Shown in pieces: positions 25,501 to 37,247 of a stretch of 64,000 nucleotides of DNA (positions are counted from its first letter, which is position 1; every line of letters begins with the position of its first letter). The DNA is from Todiramphus chloris collaris. Its lineage: Eukaryota > Chordata > Aves > Coraciiformes > Alcedinidae. Where the stretch lies: positions 1,349,999 through 1,413,998 of the forward strand of contig JANVCC010000021.1 in assembly GCA_025345505.1 (NCBI GenBank), written 5' to 3'. Under the pieces are notes generated by a model that made no database searches, was not told the DNA's origin, and saw nothing but the letters and a program-made list of their open reading frames with translations. A program made the translations under genes and the position numbers.

Positions 25501-26069
25501 GCATTATCATTCTGAATAAAATCTCATTGTGAAACTTCAACACTTAGAAGATTAAATTTGATTCTTCCTAGTTGTATTTACTTAATTGTTTTCCTTATCT
25601 TACTTTGCTGTTATGACCCCTCTTCCAAAAAAATAAAAATAAAGAAACTAAGTTAATTCTAACCTGCCATTGGCATTTTTGCTGATGGATGTCAAATGTT
25701 ATAAACAGAAGGTGGCCATACAGAATGTTTTGCAGTCCTTTGAAAATTGTAATAATTCTAACAGAAACTGTTAATATATGCAAGTTTCTTATTATCTTAT
25801 GGGCATGTATGTATTTAGTTAAGGGCATTGAAAACAGACATTTATTCCATCTATATTGTACGTGTTCATTTAGTAGTGTTGCCCTCCTCCACCCATAGGT
25901 AATTTGTTATAAAACCCATGCCAGTTGTCATGGTTACAGGATGAGCTGCATCTGTCTCTCAAGTGTCACTGGTTCCAGCTTCTGCAAATGTAGAGTTCTT
26001 GCTCCCATACCTTGCAGTGAGTGGCCATGCAGGGTTCAGAGAAGACCCCAGCCATCCTCTCATCTCAAT
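22561..26069. other. Intergenic, no gene seen
   Basis: 3.5 kb of AT-rich sequence with no confident repeat or exon. Open frames of 60-127 codons look like chance. Confidence 0.5.
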
Positions 26070-26990
26070 ATTTCATGGAATTTCATAGGTTGGAAAAGAC
26101 CTTTAAGATCATCAAATCCAATCATTAACCCAACACTTACAAGACCTCTACTAAACCATATCCCTCAGCACTACATATCCACGACTCTTAAATCCCTCCA
26201 GGGATGGGGACTCCACCACCAACCTGGGCAAGTCATTCCGCTGCCTGATAACCAGTTCAGTAAAGAAATTCTTCCTCATATGCGACCTAAATTTCCCTTG
26301 GTGCAACTTAAGCCCAATTCCTCTTGTCCTATCATTTGTTACTTGGTTCAACAGGCTGACCCAACAGATGATGAAGAGACAGGAACATCTCTCTTATGAG
26401 GAAAGGCTGAGAGACCTGAGACTGTGTAGCCTGGAAAAGAGAAGACTGAGAGGGGATCTTATTAAATATCTGAAGGATGAGTGTCAAGGAGAAGGGGCCA
26501 GTCTCTTTTCAGTGGTGCCCTGTGATAGGACAAGGGGCAATGGTTAAAAAACTGGAAGACAGGAAGTTTCACCTCAACATGAGATGAAACTTCTTTACTG
26601 TGAGGGTGACAGAGCCTGGCCCAGGCTGCCCAGAGAGGTGATGGAGTCTCCTTCTCTGGAGACTTTTCAACCCCACCTGGCTCTGTTCCTGTGTGGCCTG
26701 CCCTGGGTGTTCATGCTCTGGCTGGGGGGATGGACTTGATGATCTCCAGAGGTCCCTTCCAATCCCTGCCATTCTGATTCTATGATACCTGCCTCTCTAC
26801 AACCTTCTTTCAAGTGTGATAGGTCTCCTCTGAGTGTCCTTTTCTCCAAGCTAAACAACCCCAATTCTATCAGCCACTCCTCACCAGACTTGTGCTCTAG
26901 ACCCTTCACCAGCTTTGTTGTCCTTCTTTGGACATGCTCTAGTACCTCTGTGTCCTTCTTGTAGTGAGGGGCCCAAAACCGAACACTTCT
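26070..26990 (-). mobile_element. CR1 LINE, split by another CR1
   Basis: The minus-strand CR1 runs 26070-26362 (ATAGGTTGGAAAAGACCTTT, GATGGGGACTCCACCACC, CAACTTAAGCCCAATTCCTC) and resumes at 26787-26990 (ACCTGCCTCTCTACAACCTT, TTCTCCAAGCTAAACAACCC, TAGTGAGGGGCCCAAAACC). Joining the two pieces restores the usual CR1 order exactly at the boundary, where ACTTGG...GACC is followed by ACCTGCC...ACAACC. Confidence 0.9.
26363..26786 (+). mobile_element. CR1 LINE nested in opposite orientation
   Basis: Starts at GATGATGAAGAGACAGGAAC, then TCTTATGAGGAAAGGCTGAG, AGTGGTGCCCTGTGATAGGA, CCAGGCTGCCCAGAGAGGTG, ATGGAGTCTCCTTCTCTGGA and TGGACTTGATGATCTCCAGA, and ends CCATTCTGATTCTATGAT. It is a different CR1 subfamily from its host and necessarily younger. 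Confidence 0.92.
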
Positions 26991-29900
26991 CAGTAGTTAC
27001 TCTGCCAGTATGAGATATGTGACTATAATCAGGGAGTATATTTGGGCCACTGTTGAGACTTCAGATGCCTCTTCTCTGCTCTTCTTCCTATCCTCTCTCC
27101 TTTGTTGAGCTCAAGAAATTACCCCAAACCTACACTGAGTCATGGTGAACCAGACAACTAAGAAGTGTTGACGTTAGGTAGAACTGTACTTAAGAATATC
27201 AATCAAACCACCAAATAGCATGCTCAGGCACGATGGCAGGCATGCAAATTCAGATAAATGTGGCTTGGGAATGTTGATGCCTAGAACTAGCAAAAGAACA
27301 TAAGATATTATGAAGTTTGGGTAGGGTTCATGTGAAGATTAGTTGTAGGTGTCAACATGAGAACTGGGTGCTCCCATTATGTCAACAGAGATCTAGTCAA
27401 ATCAGTTAATGGAGCCCATGCATAGAAAGCTGGGGATCCTTCTCTTGGGTGGAATCTGACTTGAGAAGCTCATCCTGGTGCCCATATACAAGCATCCTGA
27501 GACACTGAGATGCTCCAAGGTATCCCCCTGTACTCCAGTTACCTCTCCAGTAGAGTGTGGATATCACATAGGTCCTGACAGCTCTGTGCCATGTCTCAAG
27601 TAACTCAAGACATCTTAAATGCACTAGATGGTAGCATCTGACCTGAGCTTTGCTCAGCCCTACAGGTTCTGGTTTAGATGGGGATCCAACACATGAGACA
27701 GGCCCCACATCTCCCTACACAGTGCACAAGGGAGTCGGGCACTCACGGTACTCAGCTGTTAACGTCCTTTAGACAGTGCATATTTAATGTAAAATGCATA
27801 ATCACTCCAGGAACAGGGACCAAGCCCTTACCTTTCCCATGAAAGTGGAGCTTAATGCATTCGAACTCAGGATCATTTGCCCCATGCTTTCAGTTGCTTG
27901 TCTTTAACTTCTCTAAGCAGACAGGTAAAGTAATGCACAGAGACATAAATCAGATTGCAAGATACAAATCAATACTTATTATAGAGTGCTCCTTACATTC
28001 ATCACGCCTTCTCAGAAGCTACTTAGCTAAAACTTATATTTTACTTCTGATTCCAGCAAAGCCAACACATTTCAGACAACATCTCCTCTTGCTCTCCCTT
28101 AAATCAGTAGCAGTATTTCAGAAGAGTCCTTGGTTTCCACATGTTCTGAAACAGAACGACACAAAAAAAAAAAAAAAACCCAGGAAAATAGTATCTTTTT
28201 TTTTCCCTAGTAAAAAAAATGCAAAATGTGTTAAAATGCAAAATGTATTCAGCAGAGTCACATGGATCTCAGTTGAAAAAGCTGAAAAATATAGATTTAA
28301 GCTTGAAAGTTTCAATACGCCTTTTTAATATAAACCTCAACATTTAAATACACATAAAAGTATTCAGAACATGAGAGATAAAGTATTTCATTTTACATTT
28401 AATACATTGCATTAGTCTTCAATGTATGTTTTTTTTAGTTTGGCTTATAAAAAAATAATGAAATAACTGAATTGGACAACATTCATCTGGATCAATTAGA
28501 AAGCTTTTTCTGAAAATTATTCACATACCTCTATCGAGACCATATTGTTGCATTGTGTTTTTCACAAAAGCAGTGACTATTTTTTTTTTTTTTCTTTTTT
28601 TTCATTTCTTGGCAACAGAGTCACGGATCTATAATTAAAAACCCACTTAGGCAATTTCCAAAAGATTATTACAATCTTGTCATGTCAGGGGTTGAACAAG
28701 TCAATTTATAGGTTTATTTTTTTTCTCCCCCCCAACCCCAGATTCTACAATGATGGTCTAAAAATCTTAAAGTCCCTAAACTATGTTTTGTTTTGGCAGT
28801 GGACACAGGGCATGCTAATGATATTCTCTCTTTCTCTCTTTTTAGGAATGCAGTTGAAGAAAACAAAAAACTGTATGCAATTTATGACACAAGGTGAGTA
28901 ACAAAACATACATTTAAAATGCAATTATTATCTGTAAATGAAATGTTAATGCTTTAAAACAGTAGAAATTATTATTAATATTTATTTTTGCATTATTCTT
29001 TCCTGAGCCACAAAGCAATCTGTAAGATGTAATGGCAAATATTTTAGATCATCATACACAAAATTCTCCATCTACCTAATAATGATACCCATTTACATAT
29101 AGTGGTTTCCAGTTGTATAGAGTGCACGTGACAAAGAAATGTAATTACGCAAACAGCTTAATTCACACGTTACTCTACAGAAGGAACGTGGCCCATGATC
29201 CTGATCTGTGTATTGTGAGTTTAACCGTGGCTGCTTCTGAAGCCAGTGTCTGGAGAGTGAGAGCAAAGGGTTCCCTGGCACAGCCTTGGGAAAAGAAGAT
29301 GCATTTCAAAAGAGAAAGCTGCACGTCCATCAGCAGCACGCTGTGTCTTGGCAGTGAACGGCTGTGGATACAGCCTTTATAGAAACATACCTCCACACCC
29401 TCACACTCTGAAGAGTTTCCTTTCCCTTCATCCTTCATCGACTGTTTTCTGTTCAGGGCACTCCCTCACATGCATAAAAAAACCTCACTCGAAGGGTAAG
29501 AGCGAGACATTAGACTTCCACTTTATCCCACCCATAGTCTTGCTTTGTTACCCTGGATTATCACTTCCAGGCTTCTTCCCAAGCTTCGCAGATCACGATT
29601 GATGCCAAATCATTTCATTGCTGTTCCTTCTCTTCACTCATCCCGTTGTATGTAGGAGTGTTTGCATGTATAAATGGCTTTCTTCCCCCCTCCTCCCCCA
29701 CCCCGGTGTTTATTCTTTGTCTTTCTCCTTTTTCACTGTTAAAATTCAGAGGCATTTGGATGAAAATGTCAGGCATCAGCATCTCGTGGTGTTTTAGACA
29801 GTTCTTACACAGATGTATCAGCTAGGACCCTGACTCGAGCCTCCTTTAAATAAATATACATAATACTAAATATAAGCAATTCAAACAACTTGAGTTTGTC

Positions 29901-32900
29901 TCCCTCACTCCGTATAATCTCCTGCAAAATGAGGCTTGGGTCTTGCCTTGGATTCTGGCTGCTGTAGTAAAAAAAAAAATGCATAAACTGTAATTATCAC
30001 AACTGAGTTTCATAAAGATATTGATAAGTGCAGAAACACAAAGAAATGTTCTATATTCTTCTAATTTTATCTAACCTTAAAGAAAAAAGGTAACAAGGTA
30101 ACTGCTGAATCCTGTTTTGTTAAGAATAATACACCGCTGACAACAAGATTTAGATGAAAACACTCAAGCTGAAAGTCTTAACAAAGAAGTACTATGTAAA
30201 ATAGCTCCTCCTTAACTGCAGGCACAGTAAAAAAAACAAAAAAAAAAACCAACAAAATAAAAACTCAATTACTTCTCTGTTTTTCTAAACAAACTGTGTT
30301 TTCAACAGGACAGAGACTTAAAGAATGGTACTTCTAAAGCATCACAGGCTTCTCTAATATATTTATGTTATCTCGGTGCATAATCATTAATCTTTATGCT
30401 GAAAAATTGTGAGTTACAAAGAGCCTCGATTATTTCTTCCTCTGCCAAAGTGTCAATGGATTTTTATTTTGATGTGTCTGACTCATTATGTGCATAATCC
30501 AGAGGTTTTGCCACATAAGGAATGGAATATTGCAGGAACGCTCTTTTACATTCATTCAGATAATGCAAATTTTTGTTCTGCTTTCTTGAATATGAAGGAA
30601 AATAACCATCTGAAAATCAAACGACTTTTCAAATCAATTTGGGTCAGGACTCTTATTAAAGGCAAATTTGTCCCTATTACTCTAATAACTTATTCTTTAT
30701 GTGGCCCACTGAAACATTCCGATCTCCACTATATCAGAACTGTTGACATAACAACATTAATATTTCTGTATAATTAAACGAAAACCAGCAAATTATGCAA
30801 CCAAAGCAAATGGATTCATGCAACTCTGTTTGCAATTTGCCGGACAGAAATGAGGACAATGAGTATAAGCTCATCATCAGTTATAAGCCCAGCATAAACT
30901 GTTGAGCATTACTCAACATCAGCAAATAATACATATGCTTTCTGATTAATATATGTAGTAGATGAACATAATATTGTTTTCCTCACATGGTACGTCCAAC
31001 AACCATGGCTTATTATCTGAAGAGGCAAAACACAGCGTGTGAAACTGTCAAAGTGCAGGGTATTGCCTAAGCCCTGACATTTTGTATCTACTCCCCAGCA
31101 TCCTCCAGGATCTCTGCAACTCTCCTTCTACTGAAATACTATAGAACAGAAAGTAAGAAAGTTGAGCTTTCTGGAGGAGAATTATTAAGTTTCTGTTGAG
31201 TGGTATTTTGGCAAAATTAGTCCTCAACTTTAGATTTCTTGAGGTTAAAAAAAAAGTCAGGTTTGTGGACCAAAAAAAAAATAAATAAGAGTTGAAAATT
31301 TTCCGTGGATTTTTCCCAGCCAGTTTTATTAATTACACCTTCTCAGCAGGTTAAACCAGCAGGCTATTAAAATTGCTGCAAGGCAGAATAGGTAAGCAGC
31401 AGCATGGGTCTCAGCCTAGTAAGATTAATGTCCTGGTTCCTCAGAAGACACCACTTCAGCTGTAGCAGCAATTCTTCCCCTGTTTTTTTTTTTTTGGTTT
31501 TTTGGGTTTTTTTTAAAGTTTCTCTCTCTCTTTTGTACCTCTGAACCCTCTCTGATTGCAGTTTGCTTCAGGATAAGACAGGATCTTTGTCAAAATCAGT
31601 TAAATGACAGACAAGCCAGAGAGGAAAATGAAAAAAGAAAACGTTCTGATAAGCGAGTCTGACCTCAGTGTGTACGTTGGGTTATGTTCATTTTGTCAGG
31701 TAAAGCCTCAGTACCGCTTTCCAGTGCAAGAGCTCGGTGATGTATTGCACGGTGTGGTCAAATATTTCTTCCCTGATTCTCAAGCTAGTCTTTCTCCTAC
31801 AGTCTGGTGACTGATAGCGGTAGTACTGCAAATGCATCAGTTGTGAGCAGACCTCTCCTCTAGCCTTCCTGCCATTGCCTCCTCCTCTGCATCTCCATTA
31901 GCCCTGACAACGAAGAACACTGGAATTTGTTCCAAAATTTTGAGTGGCTCCTCATTCCACTCCCACTGCCTTCAACAATTTCTGTCCTTGAACAAAGGCT
32001 GAGCATGCTCTGTTCCAGTTCCTTCTGAAAGGAGATGATGGATACATCTACATAGCATGTTAGCGCAGATCGGGACTGTGCTTGTGAAGTGAATCATTTG
32101 ATTATTTCCACTCGCTGTGCTTTGGTTCACATCCCAGAGCAGTCACACAGTACATGAACTCGATGCCTTTCAGATGAAACCAAGGTGGAAAGCGTACCCC
32201 AGCAGCACGCTGAATGTGGTCCAGCTGTTAATGAGCATCTAGTCTATGGGATCGGATCAGAACTTTTCCTAAGGGAAAGAAAAAGAAAAATCAGAATGTG
32301 CGTGGTGTGGATTCTCAGGTCCTCAGTAACAGGAGTTTTGCTCTACAGACCAGCTTCGGTTCTTGCTAACCTAGACATAGCCAGTGAATCCACTGTAACC
32401 CCACTCACCCCAAGGACTTCTTCCACCAGTAGTCTTGGCATCTCTATTCTTCCACACATATCTGGATCAGCCCAAGGTCAGTCTTTTTGCTCCTTCACAC
32501 ACAACGCTTGCCTTTGCACTTTAGACCTGGCCACTTTTGAAGTGGCCTTTACCAATACTGGCAATGCTGAGGAAGAAAAGAATATCGCAGGGCTTCTCTT
32601 ATTAAACAAAATTTGATTGGGACCATTGATCTTAATTGTCCGGTGGCCTAGAGGCTGGAACGCTCAACAGAATAGTAGAAATATTGATGAGTTTTAGGCC
32701 CCAAACTACAACATTTGAAGCCTCATCTTCTACAGGGGCAATTTTACCAGGACAGAAAGGTTGTATGTTGGAAAAAGAGTAAGAGAATGAGCAAGGATGA
32801 AGGCATCTAAGGGAAGCAGAGAATCGCGTTCTGTTCCTTACACCACTGAATGCTGATTTATTTTCTCCAGTAATTGATTCACAAATAACTTGATTATTTA

Positions 32901-33282
32901 TGAAATAACAGCACTTCACAGGTAAGAGCCAAACCACTAGGTCACAGAGTCACATGAACTCTTTCCCTATCTTACCTACTTAATTATTTGATGAAAAGTG
33001 GTATATTTGAAACAACAGAGATGAAAACCTTACCCTGAGGTCCTGTAGTCTGGGCTGATCGCAGAAGACACATCTTTGGGTCTTTCTTGGATGAAGAACC
33101 TTCAAGTTCTGACTGGGTGCTTTGCTTTAGAGAATAAAAATCTCCAGACTACTTTCTGACACACCTTGAAATTGCCACACCTTGTTGACTGATGGGAAGC
33201 TCATCATGAGCTGACAGTGCGCTCACGCAGCTCAGTGAGCTCCCTCCAGCTTTGCATGTGAGGATGCCATCAATGCCGGGCA
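26991..33282. other. 6.3 kb CR1-free intergenic stretch
   Basis: AT-rich, with no CR1 copy that I can see. It holds A- and T-tracts (28162-28178, 28580-28592, 30230-30250) and the exon-like segment at 28846-28893. A slightly more GC-rich patch at 27400-27740 has a 100-codon minus-strand open frame without a recognisable product. Confidence 0.5.
28846..28893 (+). other. Exon-like segment, 48 nt, unidentified
   Basis: A long pyrimidine tract ending TCTCTCTTTTTAG precedes 48 bases that end AAG|GTGAGT. Both splice signals are close to consensus and 48 is a multiple of three. Two of three frames stay open: one reads NAVEENKKLYAIYDT, the other MQLKKTKNCMQFMTQ. I do not recognise either peptide. 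It could be an exon of a non-coding RNA, a relic of a lost gene, or chance. It lies about 8.4 kb upstream of GABRB3 and on the same strand. Confidence 0.3.
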
Positions 33283-33329
33283 GCTCTCTGAGGTCCCTTC
33301 CAGCCTAAGCCATTCTATGATTCTATGAA
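33283..33329 (+). mobile_element. CR1 3' terminal scrap
   Basis: GAGGTCCCTTCCAGCCTAAG followed by the octamer tail CCATTCTATGATTCTATG. Only the last 50 or so bases of the element are recognisable. Confidence 0.85.
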
Positions 33330-34312
33330 ATAACCAGTTTGCTTTTTGAGAGGAGACACTTAGGAGCTTAATTCCAGGAGAAAAGTCAGGGTCAATTTTC
33401 TGTGACTACTTTTTTCCTACTGGTCACATCAAATAGCTCTCCAAAAGCCTTTGTTTCCATTATTTCCTTAAATACTCTGCACTGTGAAGGGCTTTGCTGG
33501 GTCTGATCTCCAGACCATGGCCACATAAGCTTTGTTCTGAGTCTTTGCTGTGGACAAAACCCAAGGTGCCGCTTTTACTGTAAATGCCACATCACTGAGA
33601 AGTCAAGATGATTTTTACCTTCCATGAAATTCACTGACCATTCATAATTTTTTAACATCTTTCAGTTACTGCTAAGCCTAAACGAATCCAAAGTCCTGAG
33701 GAATGGATGCCCCGTGACTCCCTAACTGGTTCTTTGTCCCATCAGCTGCAATCTGGATTATCTTTAAAGTGCCCTCAAGTAAATGGAAACGGTTGCTCTG
33801 AAAGATCAAGAAAACAAATACTTAAATGAAGTGATAAACTATGACAGTCTCGACAACACTGTTGATTCATTCCTACTGCAGAGGTGTTACCTGAGGTTAG
33901 TGCATTAATCAGAGGTAATGTTCTCTAAAATATTTCATTTCTGTTACAAAACCAACAATCTATTTAAGAGAAGCTATTAGTGCTTAAATGCACTTGTAAA
34001 CCATGTTAAAATCTTCATAAGAAACATTTTCTTCCGTGTTAATGCTTTCTCTCAGTACTTAGGTGGAGAGAACTGAGTTGGTACCCTTCCCTAACTTCAA
34101 TTTCTCTGAAGTCTTTGAAAGAACTAGTCTTCAATACTGCTCATCCATAGCATTAAAAAAAAACCACCAAAACCACAAACAATAACAACAAAAAAAACCC
34201 CCAAAATAAAATAAATTTAAAAATGTAATAATTTCCAATCCAGGACCCTCAAATCACTTTTATATACATATATATAAAACATAATTATATATATTATTAT
34301 ATTTTTATTATT
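33330..34312. other. Intergenic, A-rich end
   Basis: No gene seen. 34155-34230 is A-rich with C interruptions, and 34259-34312 is AT dinucleotide/trinucleotide sequence directly abutting the CR1 that follows. Confidence 0.55.
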
Positions 34313-35344
34313 ATAGAATGGCTAGGACTGAAAGGGACCACTGAAGGTGATCTAGTCCAGCCCCCCTGCAGTGAGCAGGGATACCCTCAACTAGACCAGG
34401 CTGCTCAGAGCCTTGTGCAACCTCACCTTGAATATCTCCAGGGATGGGGTCTCAACCACCTCCCTGGGCAGCCCATTCCACTGTTCTACCACCTTCAACA
34501 TAAAGAACTTCTTCTTGATACCCAGTCTAAATCTACTCTTCTCTATTTTAAACCCATTACCCCTCATCCTTTCACCACAGGCCCTTGTAAACAGCCCCTC
34601 TCCAGCCTTCCTGTAGCCCCCCTTCAGGTACTGGAAGGTCACTAGTAGGTCTCCCCAGAGCCTTTTCTTCTCCAGGCAGAACAACCCCAGCTCCCTCAGC
34701 CTGTCCTTATAGGAGAGGTGTTCCAGCCCTCTGAGCATCTTTGTGGCCTCCTCTGGACCCACTCCATCAGGTCCATGTCTTTCCTGTGTTGAGGGCTCCA
34801 GAGCTGGACACAGTACTCCAGGTGAGGTCTCACCAGAGCAGAGTAGAAGGGCAGAATCCCCTCCCTCGATCTGCTGGCCACGCTTCTCTTGATGCGGACC
34901 AGGATGCAATTGGCCTTCTGGGCTGCAAGTGTACATTGCTGTCTCATGTCTAGCTTCTCACCCACCAACACCTCCAAGTCCTTTTCTGCAGAGCTCCTTT
35001 CCAGCCCCTCATCTCCCAGCCTGTATTGATAGTGAGGGGTGTTCCAACCCAGGTGCAGGACCCTGCACTTAGTCTTGTTGAACCTCATGAGGTTCACCTG
35101 GGCCCACCTCTCCAGCTTATCCAGGTCCCTCTGGATGACATCCCATCCCTCCAGCCTGTCGACAGCACCACTCAGCTTGGTGTCATCTGCGAATTTGCTG
35201 ATGGTGCACTCGATCGATGTCAATATCATTGATGAAGATATTAAACAGTACAGGTCCCAGTACAGACCCCTGAAGGATGCCTCTTGTCACTGATCTCCAT
35301 CTGGACATTGAGCCATTGACCAGCACCCTCTGGATGTGCATCCA
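34313..35344 (-). mobile_element. CR1 LINE with partial reverse transcriptase
   Basis: Best-preserved transposon in the window: 5'-truncated, about 1.03 kb, read leftwards. Near 35344-35210 one frame gives RT motifs [34 protein letters not shown] one-base shift follows, and the frame at 35229-34696 gives [12 protein letters not shown] (the catalytic F-A-D-D box of the non-LTR reverse transcriptase), [16 protein letters not shown] and [14 protein letters not shown]. Another frame change leads into the remaining ORF at 34936-34391 and the 3' UTR. The 3' end lies at 34313-34330 (ATAGAATGGCTAGGACTGAA). The low decay suggests a younger insertion. With its 5' portion missing it cannot move by itself. 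Confidence 0.95.
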
Positions 35345-35357
35345 GATGGATGCACAT
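35334..35357. repeat. Perfect inverted repeat at the CR1 5' end
   Basis: Arms ATGTGCATCCA (35334-35344) and TGGATGCACAT (35347-35357) are exact reverse complements around the two bases GA. The left arm is still CR1 sequence and the right arm is the fold-back copy, so the palindrome sits exactly at the truncation point. Confidence 0.85.
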
Positions 35358-36639
35358 TCTTTATTTATTTATTATATTATGTATCTTAATTATGTAATTA
35401 ACTTTTAATTTTTGAGCCCTTGAATCATAGGCTTCATGTCACATTTCTCAAGCTTTCATCATAAGCGTTCTTAGTGTTTAAATGAAAGCTAAGGTTTTCA
35501 TTTATTCCATAATCATAGTAATTACAGCACTATTAAAACATCCAAATATTGGAACACTTAATACGAAACCACAAGACTCGGCAACACTCGGTTCCTCTAC
35601 ATTTTTCCTCATTGCCTATAGGGTTTGTTATTGTTTGAAAAACTGAGCCTGCTCCTTTTCTTTGGAGCTTTATTATTAACTGGAACAGCAACAGGCTCAG
35701 GATGTACGCCATGGATTCTACTTGTCTTTTCATGAATTTATTGAGGAGAGATGAAAAACTGTCCACGCTTTCTCACCTGTACACCTCATCACAGCATTCC
35801 TCAAGTGTCCATCCTCTTCCTGGCAGTTTTTCTAAGGGATGAGGGTATGTAGAAGGAAACACAGATGGTAAGAGGAAATGCGCAGGAAAAGACATTGCTT
35901 TTTTCCCTGGACCCCGTGAGATGTTGTGCTCTGTCATGGACCAGTGGCCACTAATTGCAGCATTACCAAAATCAGGGCGTGTTTACACCACTGGTAGAGC
36001 ATGGTGAAGAGGTCTAGCATTGATAAGGAGATGGCTTGGGAACCAAAGGCAATATAGCCAAGTCAGCATGCTTTTGTTTCCAGGCCAATTAGTCCTGCTG
36101 AAAGGACTAATTAACCTAGAAGGAGGTTAACAATAATAACAGCTGTGCTTTGTCCACCCCAACCAAAGTTTTATCAAAGTTAAAAGCACCCAGATGCTCA
36201 CAGGCAACACAGCAGAGAGCCAGCAGCTCTCAGCATACATCCATCCTTTTGGCACCAGTCCAGTTTCCCTTCATTACTTTCCCATGTAATGAGCCCGGCT
36301 ACACCTGTTTAGAAGCCAAGCGGAGGTTTTGCCCGGCATTGATGGCATCCTCACATGCAAAGCTGGAGGGAGCCCCAGGACCAGTACCTGACACACACGC
36401 TGCACCCCTGGCAAGGGTCCTCTTTGGGGGGGTCAGGGTAGGACTTCCAGCCCACCAGTGGCCTCCCCCTGGACGCACCAAGGGATGGATGGGTGGGCAC
36501 AGTCCCGCTACATGGAGCATCCCGAGGGGAAGGGAGGGCAACCACCTCTCACCCACCCCCAGGGGGTTCCCACCGGGCTACCCTGCCCACACAGCCCCTC
36601 TCCGACACCTCACTCTCCTGAAGAGAAGGAACCGGCTGC
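35358..36639. other. GABRB3 upstream region, no gene seen
   Basis: AT-rich until about 36150, then rising in GC towards the CpG island. It contains a 10-bp hairpin at 36087-36112. Open frames of 85-211 codons from 36150 onwards have proline/arginine-rich translations typical of GC-rich non-coding DNA. Confidence 0.55.
36087..36112. repeat. Perfect 10-bp inverted repeat
   Basis: Arms AATTAGTCCT and AGGACTAATT with the six-base loop GCTGAA. The arms carry ATTA/TAAT cores of the homeodomain type. It lies 1.1 kb upstream of the GABRB3 start codon. Confidence 0.8.
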
Positions 36640-37204
36640 TGTGAGAATCCGTCTGCGGGGCACCCCTGCCTCAGGGCGGGTGCTGCGGGGCAGGCGGCTC
36701 GGGCGTGCCCCGAGGCGGTACCCGGGGAGCCACCGCCTCCTGCCGCCGGTCCCGGCGAAGCCCCGCATTTCCCCCCCCGCCCCTCCTCGGGCTCTCCGCC
36801 GGGAGGGACGGCGGTGCCCTCCCCTCCCCTTCCCTCCCGGCTGGCGGGAGGGAGGCGGTGTGCGGGGACGGCGAGCGGAGGGGAGGGGAGGGGAGGCGAG
36901 GCAGGCGGCGGCCGGGCTCCGGCGGGGGGCGGCTTCCTCCGGGGCTCGGCGGCGTCCGGCCGCGGGGTGTGCGCAGCCGGCTGGGCGGGCGGCTCCCGCG
37001 GGCCGGGCAGCGGTGTTGGGGCGGGGGGGGAGGGATGGGGGGGTGTTTCTTTTAATTTTTTTTTTTTCCCAATTTTATTTTATTTTTTTTTAATTATTAT
37101 TTTTGGGGGGTAGGGCGACGTGGGGGAAGAACAGGGACTGTCGCCTCCGCCTCTCTTCCTCAGCGGCAGCCCGGGCAGCCGTATCGCGGCGGCGGCAGCG
37201 GCGG

Positions 37205-37222
37205 CTGCTGCTGCTGCTGCTG
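37205..37222 (+). repeat. (CTG)6 in the GABRB3 5' UTR
   Basis: Six CTG units preceded by GCGGCGGCGGCAGCGGCGG. It ends 25 bases before the start codon and is likely length-variable. Confidence 0.85.
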
Positions 37223-37247
37223 CGCGGAGGGAGCGCGGAGCGGAGGG

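Noticed and set aside
27406-27708. 100-codon minus-strand frame in a mildly GC-rich patch, considered as a gene or an old LTR
   Set aside because: No similarity to a known protein that I can name, and no terminal repeats, primer site or polypurine tract seen. Left unassigned.
32185-32616. 143-codon + strand open frame
   Set aside because: Non-ATG start, no recognisable domain, no splice context, and a length that chance can give in 64 kb over six frames.
34391-35229. Two minus-strand frames of 181 and 177 codons as host genes
   Set aside because: They carry the FADDTK box and other CR1 reverse-transcriptase blocks, so they belong to the LINE.
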